This document shows positions 45,247 to 53,875 of a DNA stretch of 64,000 nucleotides, piece by piece. The notes below the pieces were generated by a model. That model saw only the letters and a list, made by a program, of their open reading frames with translations, was not told where the DNA came from and made no database searches. The translations under genes and the position numbers were made by a program. Numbering within the stretch: the first letter of the stretch is position 1; each line of letters opens with the position of its first letter. The stretch lies in assembly GCA_002423125.1 (NCBI GenBank), contig DIUW01000045.1, positions 59,145 through 123,144 of the forward strand. The letters run 5' to 3'. Origin of the DNA: Legionellaceae bacterium UBA6148. Lineage in GTDB: Bacteria; Pseudomonadota; Gammaproteobacteria; Legionellales; Legionellaceae.

Positions 45247-45636
45247 CTATGCCGATAGAAATGAATCGCATAAGTCATAAATACGCTGTGCGAGTTCCGC
45301 CAAATGTGTCACCGTCTCTGAACCCGAACGAACCAAATTAAATCGGACTCCGCGAACACATTGTTCATATAATGAAACAATCGTTTCATTTGAGGCATTA
45401 TGCTGCAGATTAACCACCCCCACATAATTTGACCCTAATGTACTCAGAGCTTGTAATAAATATCCCTGATCAAATCCCTGAAACGATCCCGATACAATTG
45501 CTCCACCATGAATATTAAACGGCTTAACCGCTTCTTGATACATTTGGGTGGTAAATGTAGAAGGTAAATAACCATTATAGTCATATAGCGGAAAGCGTGG
45601 ATCAATAATATGAAAGTGTGCGTCAAATTTGTTCAT
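45247..45636 (-). pseudogene. Amidohydrolase-2 family protein, C-terminally truncated
   Basis: 129 residues from ATG 45636. The N-terminus KFDAHFHIIDPRFPLYDYNG is the metal-binding HxH start of the amidohydrolase-2 TIM barrel, followed by GAIVSGSFQGFDQGYLL and VRGVRFNLV. Family members have about 250-290 residues and further metal ligands (H, H, D); all of those after residue 129 are missing, the frame ending RIYDLCDSFLSA. I infer a non-functional remnant. The rest may have been deleted when the downstream disordered gene was placed here. Confidence 0.7.
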
Positions 45637-45721
45637 TGTACTTTCCATCCAGCCTGCAAACCGGTTATTATACTCTTAGTTTGACCTTGAAATTTAAAGA
45701 CCGCAAAATACATTCATTTTC

Positions 45722-46288
45722 ATGAATATTAAGGAAACGCCTGTGAATCACTATAACGGTAAAAAGCACCTCGCCATTTTTTTCGCCTTGACCACTTTTT
45801 CATGGTCGAGCCATGCAGGAAATGAACATGGCCATAGCGGCATGGGATCTCAAGGCAGTCGTCCTATGCATGCCGGAGAGATGATGAGACATCAAGACAG
45901 AGGGCCCGTGCATAACGAACCCATGGCAAGACACCCAAACGGAAACAATGTTCACACTGGCGGTGTACACCAAAACAGGAATACTCCCAATAGACAAGCT
46001 GGATATAATGAACATGGGCATCGTGGCCATTATTATCATGGCGGTCATTATTATAATTATTATCACAATCATTCTTATTATAATTACTATCACAATGGCG
46101 CGTACTATCTCTACTTTGTCAATGGCGCTTACTACAACTATTTTTTCAACGGAGCTTACTATCTCTACTTTGTAAACGGTGCCTATTACAATTATTACTA
46201 CAATGGCGAGTACTATAACGATTGCCAAAAAGTACCGGGATATTGGTCACATGGGCATTGGAATCCTTCCGTTATGGTCTGTCGATAA
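45722..46288 (+). CDS. Secreted Tyr/His/Asn-rich repeat protein
   Basis: 188 residues with a signal peptide (HLAIFFALTTFSWSSHA). The mature protein starts with a His/Met-rich stretch (NEHGHSGMGSQGSRPMHAGE), and residues 110-165 are about eight tandem units of the form NGAYYxYFV/F (NGAYYLYFVNGAYYNYFF). The C-terminus CQKVPGYWSHGHWNPSVMVC has two cysteines that could close a loop. The composition suggests a surface or metal-binding protein, but no family is recognised. The DNA of the repeats alternates two near-identical units, so unit number may vary between strains. Start at 45722 or at a downstream ATG/GTG is uncertain. Confidence 0.65.
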   Translation: MNIKETPVNHYNGKKHLAIFFALTTFSWSSHAGNEHGHSGMGSQGSRPMHAGEMMRHQDRGPVHNEPMARHPNGNNVHTGGVHQNRNTPNRQAGYNEHGHRGHYYHGGHYYNYYHNHSYYNYYHNGAYYLYFVNGAYYNYFFNGAYYLYFVNGAYYNYYYNGEYYNDCQKVPGYWSHGHWNPSVMVCR

Positions 46289-46289
46289 A

Positions 46290-46883
46290 ATGAAAACCAT
46301 TATTTTAGCGACCAGTAATACTGGAAAGATTGCAGAGCTTCAAGCCCTGCTGTCCCCCGTAGAATGCATTTCTCAGCAATCCCTAGGCATTAGCGATGCC
46401 GAAGAAACGGGGCTTAGTTTCGTTGAAAATGCGATTATCAAGGCCCGACACGCGAGTCTGCAAAGCGGACAACCCGCATTGGCCGATGATTCTGGGTTGG
46501 TGGTTCAAGCGCTGAATGGCCAACCCGGCATCTATTCGGCACGATTTGCTGGACCTGCTGCGATGGATACCGACAACATTGACCATTTACTCAGTAAACT
46601 CCGTCAGACCCCCACACGTGAGCGCCATGCTTTTTTCTATTGTGCCATTGCACTCATCATGCATGCCGATGATCCAACTCCCATTATCGCCACGGGAGTG
46701 CTGCATGGTATTATTGCTCAGGAACGATCAGGTGAACAAGGTTTCGGCTACGATCCCGTATTTTATCTTCCCAGCCATGGGTGCACCCTTGCACAGTTAC
46801 CGGCTGCTGAAAAAAATAAAATCAGTCATCGAGCCCTTGCCTTAAAACAACTCGTGAGGTTACAAAACGCTCATGTCGACTGA
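46290..46883 (+). CDS. rdgB: XTP/dITP diphosphatase (RdgB/HAM1)
   Basis: 197 residues from ATG 46290, right after the stop of the preceding gene; the longer frame from 46179 is rejected as overlap. LATSNTGKIAELQALL at the N-terminus, SFVENAIIKARHAS, and the metal motif ALADDSGLVVQALNG near residue 68, plus GEQGFGYDPVFYLP near 150, are diagnostic. It removes non-canonical purine nucleotides such as XTP and dITP. It overlaps the next gene by 11 bases. Confidence 0.95.
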   Translation: MKTIILATSNTGKIAELQALLSPVECISQQSLGISDAEETGLSFVENAIIKARHASLQSGQPALADDSGLVVQALNGQPGIYSARFAGPAAMDTDNIDHLLSKLRQTPTRERHAFFYCAIALIMHADDPTPIIATGVLHGIIAQERSGEQGFGYDPVFYLPSHGCTLAQLPAAEKNKISHRALALKQLVRLQNAHVD

Positions 46884-48570
46884 ACTATCTACGTTATTAG
46901 CTGATGCACGGCAGATCCACCAACAGGGAAAACTCACTCAGGCGATCGATCGATATGAGCAAATCATTGCTCTCGCACCGCAGAATGCGGACGCGCTTCA
47001 AGGTTTGGGAATGTGTGCTGCACAATTGAATCATATGAAGGAAGCGGTCGATTATTTTAATCGTGCACTAGAGCAAAATCCCGATAATTACAGTCTACAC
47101 AACAATATCGCGAATGCGTACAAAGCATTAGGTGACCTTGATAAAACCATTCAACACTATCAAAATGCTTTACGGATTAACCCACACTACGCGGCAGCAC
47201 ATAATAATATTGCAATTGTGTTTGCACTGAAAAATAACTATCGAGAGGCGTTAAATCATTATCGAATCGCCGTTCATACCGAACCCGACTTCGTCGCAGC
47301 ACACTATAATTTAGGGTTACTCCTCCTCAAACAAGGTGAATCAGATGCTGCAACGGTACAATTTAAAAACGTACAGACTCTGAATCCAAACCATATAGAA
47401 GCTCACTTCTATTCGGGCGTATTGCATTTGAGGGCGAATCGCTTTGATCAAGCCGAGCAAGATTTTCAACAGGCGCTCACGCTGAATCCCGAACATGTCG
47501 ATGCTTTAGTCAACATCGGTGTTATCGCTATCAAGCGCGGCCAAGAACAATTGGCCGTGGATTATTTCACCAAAGCGCTAAGTCTTGATGAAGACAACAT
47601 GGACGCGAGAAATAACCTTGCGGCCCTCTTTATTCATCACGATCGCTATGAAAATGCACTCATTCACTATGATTTTTTACTCAAAAAAAGTCCTGAAAAT
47701 ATCGAATATTTATACAATGCAGGCGTTGCACAAATGGCACTTGGACATCTTCAAGAAGCCCGCATCCATTTCGAAACGATTTTAAACCATCAAGAGAACC
47801 ACTTTGCCACACTCAACAACTTAGCTGCCATCCACTCACGCCTAGGACAGCGAAAAGAAGCGATTCAATTGCTGAGCCGCGCCATTACTGTCAATCCGAG
47901 CGATTCATCGTGCCAATTTATGCTCAACGCATTGACCGGTGAAAAAAATCAACTCCCTGCATGCCCCGACTACATTCACAATTTATTTGATCAATATGCT
48001 CTGTATTACGAACAGCATATGCAAGGCGCTCTGCACTATGCGCTCCCTCACTATATCGGTCGTTTGTTACATCAATTCCATGGCGTCGATAAAGTCGAAC
48101 GAGCACTTGATTTAGGTTGTGGCACCGGGTTAATGGGCGTCGTCATGAGAGAAATAAGCTCGCATTTAACCGGCGTTGACCTCTCCGCAAAAATGCTTGC
48201 CATTGCCAGAGAAAAAACAATTTACGACACATTAATGGAGTCGGAAATAATCCATTTCCTGCAACAAGATACTCACACTTATTCATTGGTCATCGCCGCG
48301 GACGTTATCCCCTATTTGGGTGAACTAGAAACATTATTCGGTTTAATCCGCAAAAGACTTGCTAATCAGGGACTTTTCATATTAACAACCGAAATCAGTA
48401 TCGACGAACCATGGCAACTCCAAAGTAGCGCTCGCTTCAGTCATCACGAACGCTATATTCAATCCCTCTGTGCTCAACATCATCTTGAACTGATTCATCA
48501 AGAAAAAACCATTGCTCGCTTGCAAAATCAACTGCCGTTGAGTGTCATGATTTATATCTGTCGAGCATAA
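46873..48570 (+). CDS. TPR-repeat protein with C-terminal SAM methyltransferase domain
   Basis: 565 residues. Residues 1-355 hold about ten tetratricopeptide repeats (GLGMCAAQLNHMKEAVDYF, NNIANAYKALGDLDKTIQHY and so on). The C-terminal 200 residues are a class I methyltransferase with motif I ALDLGCGTGLMGVVM near 415 and motif post-I TGVDLSAKMLAIA near 435. Similar fusions exist in proteobacteria, with unknown targets. It is translationally coupled to rdgB (ATG inside the rdgB 3' end). Substrate unknown; protein or small molecule both possible. Confidence 0.85.
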   Translation: MSTELSTLLADARQIHQQGKLTQAIDRYEQIIALAPQNADALQGLGMCAAQLNHMKEAVDYFNRALEQNPDNYSLHNNIANAYKALGDLDKTIQHYQNALRINPHYAAAHNNIAIVFALKNNYREALNHYRIAVHTEPDFVAAHYNLGLLLLKQGESDAATVQFKNVQTLNPNHIEAHFYSGVLHLRANRFDQAEQDFQQALTLNPEHVDALVNIGVIAIKRGQEQLAVDYFTKALSLDEDNMDARNNLAALFIHHDRYENALIHYDFLLKKSPENIEYLYNAGVAQMALGHLQEARIHFETILNHQENHFATLNNLAAIHSRLGQRKEAIQLLSRAITVNPSDSSCQFMLNALTGEKNQLPACPDYIHNLFDQYALYYEQHMQGALHYALPHYIGRLLHQFHGVDKVERALDLGCGTGLMGVVMREISSHLTGVDLSAKMLAIAREKTIYDTLMESEIIHFLQQDTHTYSLVIAADVIPYLGELETLFGLIRKRLANQGLFILTTEISIDEPWQLQSSARFSHHERYIQSLCAQHHLELIHQEKTIARLQNQLPLSVMIYICRA

Positions 48571-48582
48571 AATTCATGTTTA

Positions 48583-49716
48583 TCAGACAACATATCCCAT
48601 TGCAGGTTGAGATTGAGAATGATCATTCACCACGGCAACAGGAGTTTTTCTTAAATCAAAGGTCATATTACCGACTTCAACCTCAAAAATCTCTCCCTTA
48701 CGCAACTGCCTTATCATTTCAATATTCTTTTTCGCTTTATCACTAGCTGAACCAGCTGAGGCAAAAAAACGAGCCGTTGGTGAAGGCATGTCACCAATGT
48801 CTTGCCGCAATGCCGCTATAGCACATTTAACTTTTATTGGGTCAAGTGACTGATCCCAAACAAGTCCCTTCTTTACATTCAACAGCTCAATATACTCGTC
48901 ATCAGATGAAAATCGAAAAGGATCACTTGGATCCATTGCGTCAGGATGAGTCTTTTCAATATACAAATTATGAAGGCTATTTGTGGCATAAGCTGCGATC
49001 CCAGCAGAAATAATACTCGCAGCGAGGATGCTGACCCCTAATAAACCAAGAGGGTTCAGCGTGGCAGCAAAAAGTAAAGAGCAAGTAACCGCTCCCATTA
49101 TCGCGCCCAAAGCCATACTCATGAAGGACATGCTGGCTTGCAACAACCCCTCATTATTGTAAAAACGCGCCATAGCATCTAATGCCGCATCAAATAAATA
49201 ACGAATTGCGTAATATGTACAAGCTAAGACAATGATACCAATGAGTATAATGAGAATATTTTTAGCCGTATCATCTGAACCTTTCTTTCTATGGTGGTTG
49301 CGTGAACTAAAATTATCGGAAAACAACCAATGGTAAAATAGATAATCATTAAACCAGTTACTGCGATTATGATGATGATAATGATGAACTACAACGTTTT
49401 GATTATAATGATGAGGCTCATATGTAGGTATTGCTCGCGGATCAGATTGAATGACACCCCGCCACTGAGGTGTTGCCGTAATAAACGTGTTCAGCACATT
49501 GAAAACATCGTCTTTTTCTTTGTCACTAAAAGAAGCGAACTCACCACCTAGGCCTATTTTAAACTGTAAATTACCATGTAATTGACAATATATTTGGCGT
49601 ATTACTAGATTCGGGTCTGCACTCGGGTTTGCATTCGAATTTTCTTTATAGTACCTTGTAAGGTCTGCATATAAATCCGATAATATCTTATCAGTAAATT
49701 TATTCGATGTAGGCAT
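48583..49716 (-). CDS. Membrane protein of unknown function with a His-rich loop
   Basis: 377 residues. A soluble helical N-terminal domain (residues 1-100) is followed by a histidine-rich segment (VVHHYHHHNRSNWFNDYLF near 108) and NHHRKKG. Then come membrane helices ILIILIGIIVLACTYYAI near 155 and LLGVSILAASIISAGIAAYA near 228, with an extra hydrophobic stretch between. The C-terminal 130 residues are soluble. No family is recognised. The histidines could bind metal. Such membrane proteins with two hydrophobic hairpins are common among Legionellales effectors, but the window alone cannot show secretion. It converges on the TPR-methyltransferase gene. Confidence 0.6.
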   Translation of the reverse strand: MPTSNKFTDKILSDLYADLTRYYKENSNANPSADPNLVIRQIYCQLHGNLQFKIGLGGEFASFSDKEKDDVFNVLNTFITATPQWRGVIQSDPRAIPTYEPHHYNQNVVVHHYHHHNRSNWFNDYLFYHWLFSDNFSSRNHHRKKGSDDTAKNILIILIGIIVLACTYYAIRYLFDAALDAMARFYNNEGLLQASMSFMSMALGAIMGAVTCSLLFAATLNPLGLLGVSILAASIISAGIAAYATNSLHNLYIEKTHPDAMDPSDPFRFSSDDEYIELLNVKKGLVWDQSLDPIKVKCAIAALRQDIGDMPSPTARFFASAGSASDKAKKNIEMIRQLRKGEIFEVEVGNMTFDLRKTPVAVVNDHSQSQPAMGYVV

Positions 49717-49875
49717 TTTATAGTCCTTAGAGTGACTTTATTTTAAACGATCAACTGGATTGAATGCCCCATTGTACTGCGCCATTATTAAGACAATATT
49801 AAGTATTTATTAAAGCCTGCCTATGTGGAATAATAAAAAAAATTATAAAATAAAATGCAAAACATTAAATTTCAA

Positions 49876-49904
49876 TTGACATTTCCCCTCAAGTTCTGCA
49901 TTAT
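49876..49904 (+). promoter_or_regulatory. Sigma-70 promoter of rpsT
   Basis: A perfect TTGACA (49876-49881) and CATTAT (49899-49904) with 17 bases between, about 43 bases before the GTG start of rpsT. Confidence 0.6.
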
Positions 49905-49946
49905 TATCCCCCTATATTGTTTTAAGATTTATTTGGAGAAAGGTCA

Positions 49947-50213
49947 GTGGCAAATATTAAGTCAGCTATTAAGCGCGCACGCCAAAACATTAAACGTCGC
50001 GAACACAATGCCAGTGCACGTTCTATGTATCGCACTTACATTAAAAACGTTCTTAAAGCCGTCAAAGCCGGCGACATCGAAGCCGCAAAGGCCGCATATG
50101 CTAAAGCTCAACCCATCGTTGATAAAGCAGCCGGCAAAGGCTTGTTACACAAAAATAAAGCTGCACGCATCAAGAGCCGTCTAAGTGCTCGCGTAAAGGC
50201 CATGGCAGCTTAA
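49947..50213 (+). CDS. rpsT: 30S ribosomal protein S20
   Basis: 88 residues, strongly basic, with ANIKSAIKRARQNIKRREHN at the start and the C-terminal GLLHKNKAARIKSRLSARV. It begins with GTG at 49947 behind GGAGAAAGG. A non-ATG start is known for S20 in E. coli (UUG) and is linked there to its autoregulation, so the GTG here may have a similar meaning. Confidence 0.97.
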   Translation: MANIKSAIKRARQNIKRREHNASARSMYRTYIKNVLKAVKAGDIEAAKAAYAKAQPIVDKAAGKGLLHKNKAARIKSRLSARVKAMAA

Positions 50214-50246
50214 CACAGCGTTTCCATCGCTCTAGTACAAAAACAC

Positions 50247-50276
50247 CCGAGCCGGTTTACCGGTTCGGTTTTTTTT
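50247..50276 (+). terminator. Rho-independent terminator of rpsT
   Basis: CCGAGCCGG, loop TTTA, CCGGTTCGG and then nine T residues: a 9-base-pair stem with one G-T pair, 33 bases past the rpsT stop. Confidence 0.92.
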
Positions 50277-50370
50277 CGCCTCATATTTCTTCATTCATTC
50301 ATCTTTTCTTGAATTCCTCAAACTCCATACCTATCATTACTACATTGACCACTCCCTTGGAAATAGATTA

Positions 50371-52098
50371 ATGACAAAACTAACCGTCGCAGATGTTCTA
50401 GTGGATACGCTGGTAGCTGCCGGAGTAAAACGAATTTACGGTATCGTTGGCGATTCATTAAATGGTATTACTGATGCGCTGCAGCGCCAAAAAATAATCG
50501 CGTGGATCCACACCCGGCATGAAGAGTCGGCTGCATTAGCAGCAGGAGCTGAAGCTCAATTAACCAGGGAGTTAGCCGTATGTGCGGGTAGCTGTGGGCC
50601 AGGCAATTTACATTTAATCAATGGACTATTTGACTGCCATCGTAGCCAAGCACCTGTATTAGCTATTGCTGCACATATTCCGAGTGAAGAAATCGGAGGG
50701 CATTATTTTCAGGAAACGCATCCTCAAATTTTATTCCAAGAATGCAGCTGTTTTTGTGAACTGGTATCAATCCCCGAGCAAATGCCAAGAATGTTAGCCA
50801 TGGCAATTCAAGCGGCGTTAACGCATCGAGGTGTTGCCGTTTTAGTGATTCCTGGCGATATCGCATTAAAAGCAGCGGTTTATCGTCAACCTGCCGTTTT
50901 GTCTCGCCTCGCACGACCAGTCATTACACCAAATCCTGAAGAATTAGAACAAATGGCCACATTATTAAACTCAGGTAAGCGCGTGACATTATTATGCGGC
51001 CAGGGCTGTGCCGGCGCCCATGCTGAACTATTACAGTTAGGTGACACCTTAAAATCACCCATGGTGCACGCACTTCGCGGAAAAGAACATGTTGAATATG
51101 ACAATCCTTATGATGTAGGTATGACTGGTTTTATCGGATTTTCATCAGGGTATTATGCAATGGAAGATTGCGATACGTTATTGATGCTTGGTACCAATTT
51201 TCCCTACCGGCAATTTTATCCTTCTCATGCAAACATAATTCAAGTTGATATTTCTGGAACTGCGATTGGACGTCGCTGCCCCGTTGCATTAGGTGTGATA
51301 GGTGATGTGAAAGAAACATTACGGGTTTTACTTCCTTTATTAAAAAAACGAGAAGACAGTTCATTTCTTGATAAAGCCATCAACCATTATCACAAAGCAC
51401 GGCGACAATTAGATGACTTAGCGATTGCAAAGCCAGGAAGTAAATTAATCCACCCGCAATATGTGGCAAAATGCATTAGCGAAACGGCGTCAGATGATGC
51501 GGTTTTTTCTTGTGATGTTGGCACAGTCACTGTCTGGGCCGCTCGTTATCTAAAAATGAATGGAAAACGTCGATTACTAGGCTCTTTTAATCATGGCACA
51601 ATGGCCAATGCATTATCACAAGCAATCGGTGCTCAGGCAGCATTTCCTAATCGACAAGTCATTGCAATGTGCGGTGACGGTGGCTTTACCATGCTCATGG
51701 GCGATTTTCTTACACTGGCGCAACACAAATTACCTGTAAAAGTGATTATTTTTAATAATGGCACGTTGGGGTTTGTGGAATTAGAAATGAAAGCCGGTGG
51801 TTTTTTGAATTATGGCACGGATTTAATCAATCCTGATTTTGGCGCAATGGCGAATGCGATGGGCATTTATGGCAAGCGGGTGACCGATCCGACAACACTT
51901 GCCGACACCTTAAACGATGCATTTTCGCATAAAGGCCCGGCCTTAATTGATGTCGTCACCAATCGTATGGAATTAGCCATACCACCCACCATTACAGCTG
52001 AACAACTCAAAGGATTTAGCTTATATACGACAAAAGCAATTATGGATGGACGTGGTGCTGAAGTGTTTGAATTGGCAAAAACAAATCTATGGCGATAG
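50371..52098 (+). CDS. poxB: Thiamine diphosphate-dependent pyruvate oxidase/dehydrogenase (PoxB-like)
   Basis: 575 residues. GVKRIYGIVGDSLNGITDAL at the N-terminus, catalytic glutamate region HTRHEESAALAAGAEA near residue 50, CAGSCGPGNLHLINGLFD near 75, and the ThDP motif CGDGGFTMLMGDF near 434. This is the pyruvate:ubiquinone oxidoreductase group, which turns pyruvate into acetate and CO2 at the membrane. The last residues (AEVFELAKTNLWR) fit the short lipid-binding C-terminus. Monocistronic, behind the rpsT terminator. Confidence 0.9.
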   Translation: MTKLTVADVLVDTLVAAGVKRIYGIVGDSLNGITDALQRQKIIAWIHTRHEESAALAAGAEAQLTRELAVCAGSCGPGNLHLINGLFDCHRSQAPVLAIAAHIPSEEIGGHYFQETHPQILFQECSCFCELVSIPEQMPRMLAMAIQAALTHRGVAVLVIPGDIALKAAVYRQPAVLSRLARPVITPNPEELEQMATLLNSGKRVTLLCGQGCAGAHAELLQLGDTLKSPMVHALRGKEHVEYDNPYDVGMTGFIGFSSGYYAMEDCDTLLMLGTNFPYRQFYPSHANIIQVDISGTAIGRRCPVALGVIGDVKETLRVLLPLLKKREDSSFLDKAINHYHKARRQLDDLAIAKPGSKLIHPQYVAKCISETASDDAVFSCDVGTVTVWAARYLKMNGKRRLLGSFNHGTMANALSQAIGAQAAFPNRQVIAMCGDGGFTMLMGDFLTLAQHKLPVKVIIFNNGTLGFVELEMKAGGFLNYGTDLINPDFGAMANAMGIYGKRVTDPTTLADTLNDAFSHKGPALIDVVTNRMELAIPPTITAEQLKGFSLYTTKAIMDGRGAEVFELAKTNLWR

Positions 52099-52207
52099 AG
52101 CGATCAAAGTTATAATATTTCACTATTTTAATTAATTTCTTTGTTATTTACTTTATTTGATGTAAGAATAAAGCTTATTTTTTAATTTTTATAACAAGGA
52201 GATCATC

Positions 52208-53656
52208 ATGAGTTCCCCAACGAGCCCTGAGAATATTAGAAACTTCCTGGAAATCCCCTATGATAAATTGGAAGAACTCAATCTGGCAGCGAAAGAACGT
52301 GTTTTACAACACACCTCGCCGCAAGAACTCAAAGAATATTATGTCGACTACCTCATAAAAGAAGAAAGGCTGAAGGCCGTCATTCTTTGTTTTACGGATA
52401 TCGAAGGTCGTTTTCATACGCTCGATTATGATAAAAAATTCCTATTGAAAAGCCATGATAATCTTACGTTTGACGGTTCATCCGTTCGCGGCTTTACTCG
52501 CGTCGACTCGTCTGATTTACGGCTAGATCCTGATTGGGGTTCGTTCCGCTGGTTACCCTGCGATATTTTTGGTCCTGGAAAAGTGATTATGTTTGCTTCC
52601 GTTAAGGACAAAGATGGAACACCTTATATCTCCGATATGCGATCACAACTTCAGTTATACACAGAAAATCTTCATAAAAATTTCGGACTGCTATCCAATG
52701 TTGCGGTTGAATGCGAAGGGTTTTTACTTGACGGGCTCAATGCCGAACAAAATTATGATGCACATAAAGGTTTCTCGTTAGTATCCACTGGGGGATACTT
52801 TAATGCATTGCCCAAAGATAGGCTTAAAATTTTTATCGATACGTTTGCAGAAGCGCAACGGGCGATGGGATTTGAAAATGAAAAAGATCATCCAGAAGTA
52901 GCACCTTCGCAGTTTGAACTGAATTATAAATATACCGATGCATTACTCGCGGCTGATCAAGTGCAATTGTATAAACTGCTTGCACGCCAAATTGCGGCTA
53001 ATTCGGGGATGACCGCTAGTTTTCTTCCAAAACCGATTCCTGGTCTAAATGGAAATGGCATGCATTGTAATCTTTCTCTTTCCAGTAGCGATAAAAATAC
53101 GTTTTATGACGCATCAGGTGTTGAAGGGATTTCCGTAACGGCTTGGGAATTTGTTGAGCGCATTCTCTATAGTGCCAATGACTTGAGTTTGGTTCTTAAT
53201 CCCAGTGTTAATGCGTATCGACGTTTGGACCCGCATTATGAAGCACCGAACCAAATTAAATCGTCCGCTAATGATCGAACGTCGATGGTTCGTATTCCAC
53301 TCGGAAATGAGAGTTCAGCACGAATCGAAGTACGATCCGTTGCACCAGACGCTAATCCCTATATGACCTTTTTCTTATTATTACGTACAGGATTAGAAGG
53401 ACCTTTTGAAAATAGCAACGATCAAAAACGTTCTCGTACGAGAGTATTGCCTAGCAATATTCAAGATGCGATTAAACATTTTAAAGCCTCTGATCTGATG
53501 AGCCGGTTTTTGGGAGAGGAAACAAAAGAGAAATATGTTGAATGTAAGCTTGCGTCTGCGAATCGTTGTGCAAAAGAGCTCGGCACATTCGTTAAAACAG
53601 CCGAAATTGTTTTTCATCACGAAGTAACAAACCAATATCTTTGGTCACGATTTTAG
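52208..53656 (+). CDS. Glutamine synthetase family protein, divergent
   Basis: 482 residues. GS motifs are recognisable: FDGSSVRGF near residue 87, EVAPSQFELNYKYTDALLAA near 235, the ATP/glutamate region GNGMHCNLSL (usually GSGMHVHxSL) near 281, NPSVNAYRRL near 330, and RIEVRSVAPDANPYM near 375. The adenylylation-site tyrosine motif (NLYDLPPEE) of E. coli-type GlnA is absent; here the region reads FENSNDQKRSRTRV. So it may be a second glutamine synthetase not controlled by GlnE, or a related gamma-glutamyl ligase. AAGGAGATC precedes the ATG. The gene is alone, followed by a family-1 palindrome. Confidence 0.85.
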   Translation: MSSPTSPENIRNFLEIPYDKLEELNLAAKERVLQHTSPQELKEYYVDYLIKEERLKAVILCFTDIEGRFHTLDYDKKFLLKSHDNLTFDGSSVRGFTRVDSSDLRLDPDWGSFRWLPCDIFGPGKVIMFASVKDKDGTPYISDMRSQLQLYTENLHKNFGLLSNVAVECEGFLLDGLNAEQNYDAHKGFSLVSTGGYFNALPKDRLKIFIDTFAEAQRAMGFENEKDHPEVAPSQFELNYKYTDALLAADQVQLYKLLARQIAANSGMTASFLPKPIPGLNGNGMHCNLSLSSSDKNTFYDASGVEGISVTAWEFVERILYSANDLSLVLNPSVNAYRRLDPHYEAPNQIKSSANDRTSMVRIPLGNESSARIEVRSVAPDANPYMTFFLLLRTGLEGPFENSNDQKRSRTRVLPSNIQDAIKHFKASDLMSRFLGEETKEKYVECKLASANRCAKELGTFVKTAEIVFHHEVTNQYLWSRF

Positions 53657-53662
53657 GAACCA

Positions 53663-53748
53663 CGTCTTTGCGAACGAAGTGAAGCAATCCAGATCGATGT
53701 ATCTAACAAAGATCTGATCTAGATTGCTTCACTTCGTTCGCAAAGACG
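53663..53748. repeat. Palindromic repeat, family 1 (copy 4)
   Basis: CGTCTTTGCGAACGAAGTGA and GCAATCCAGATC on the left, GATCTAGATTGC and TTCACTTCGTTCGCAAAGAC on the right, loop about 20 bases. It begins seven bases after the glutamine synthetase stop and is followed by TTTTTTTTATGAGGTAGC, the complement of the flank seen at 7270. Confidence 0.88.
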
Positions 53749-53875
53749 ACGTATTTTTTTTATGAGGTAGCTTCTCGCAATGCTTACTGCGCATCGATAT
53801 GCATTGGTGCTTAATTATTTTACTCAAAGCCTTTATTGTGGTACAATTACTCAAAGTTTACAACGGAGTGATTAG

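Noticed and set aside
45800..46228. Long antisense open frame rich in Ile and Val opposite the Tyr-rich gene
   Set aside because: It arises because TAT/AAT-rich codons read as Ile/Val on the other strand. No ribosome site, and composition is purely a mirror of the repeats.
46179..46289. N-terminal extension of RdgB
   Set aside because: It overlaps the preceding gene in another frame, and ATG 46290 gives the exact family start (MKTIILATSNTGK).
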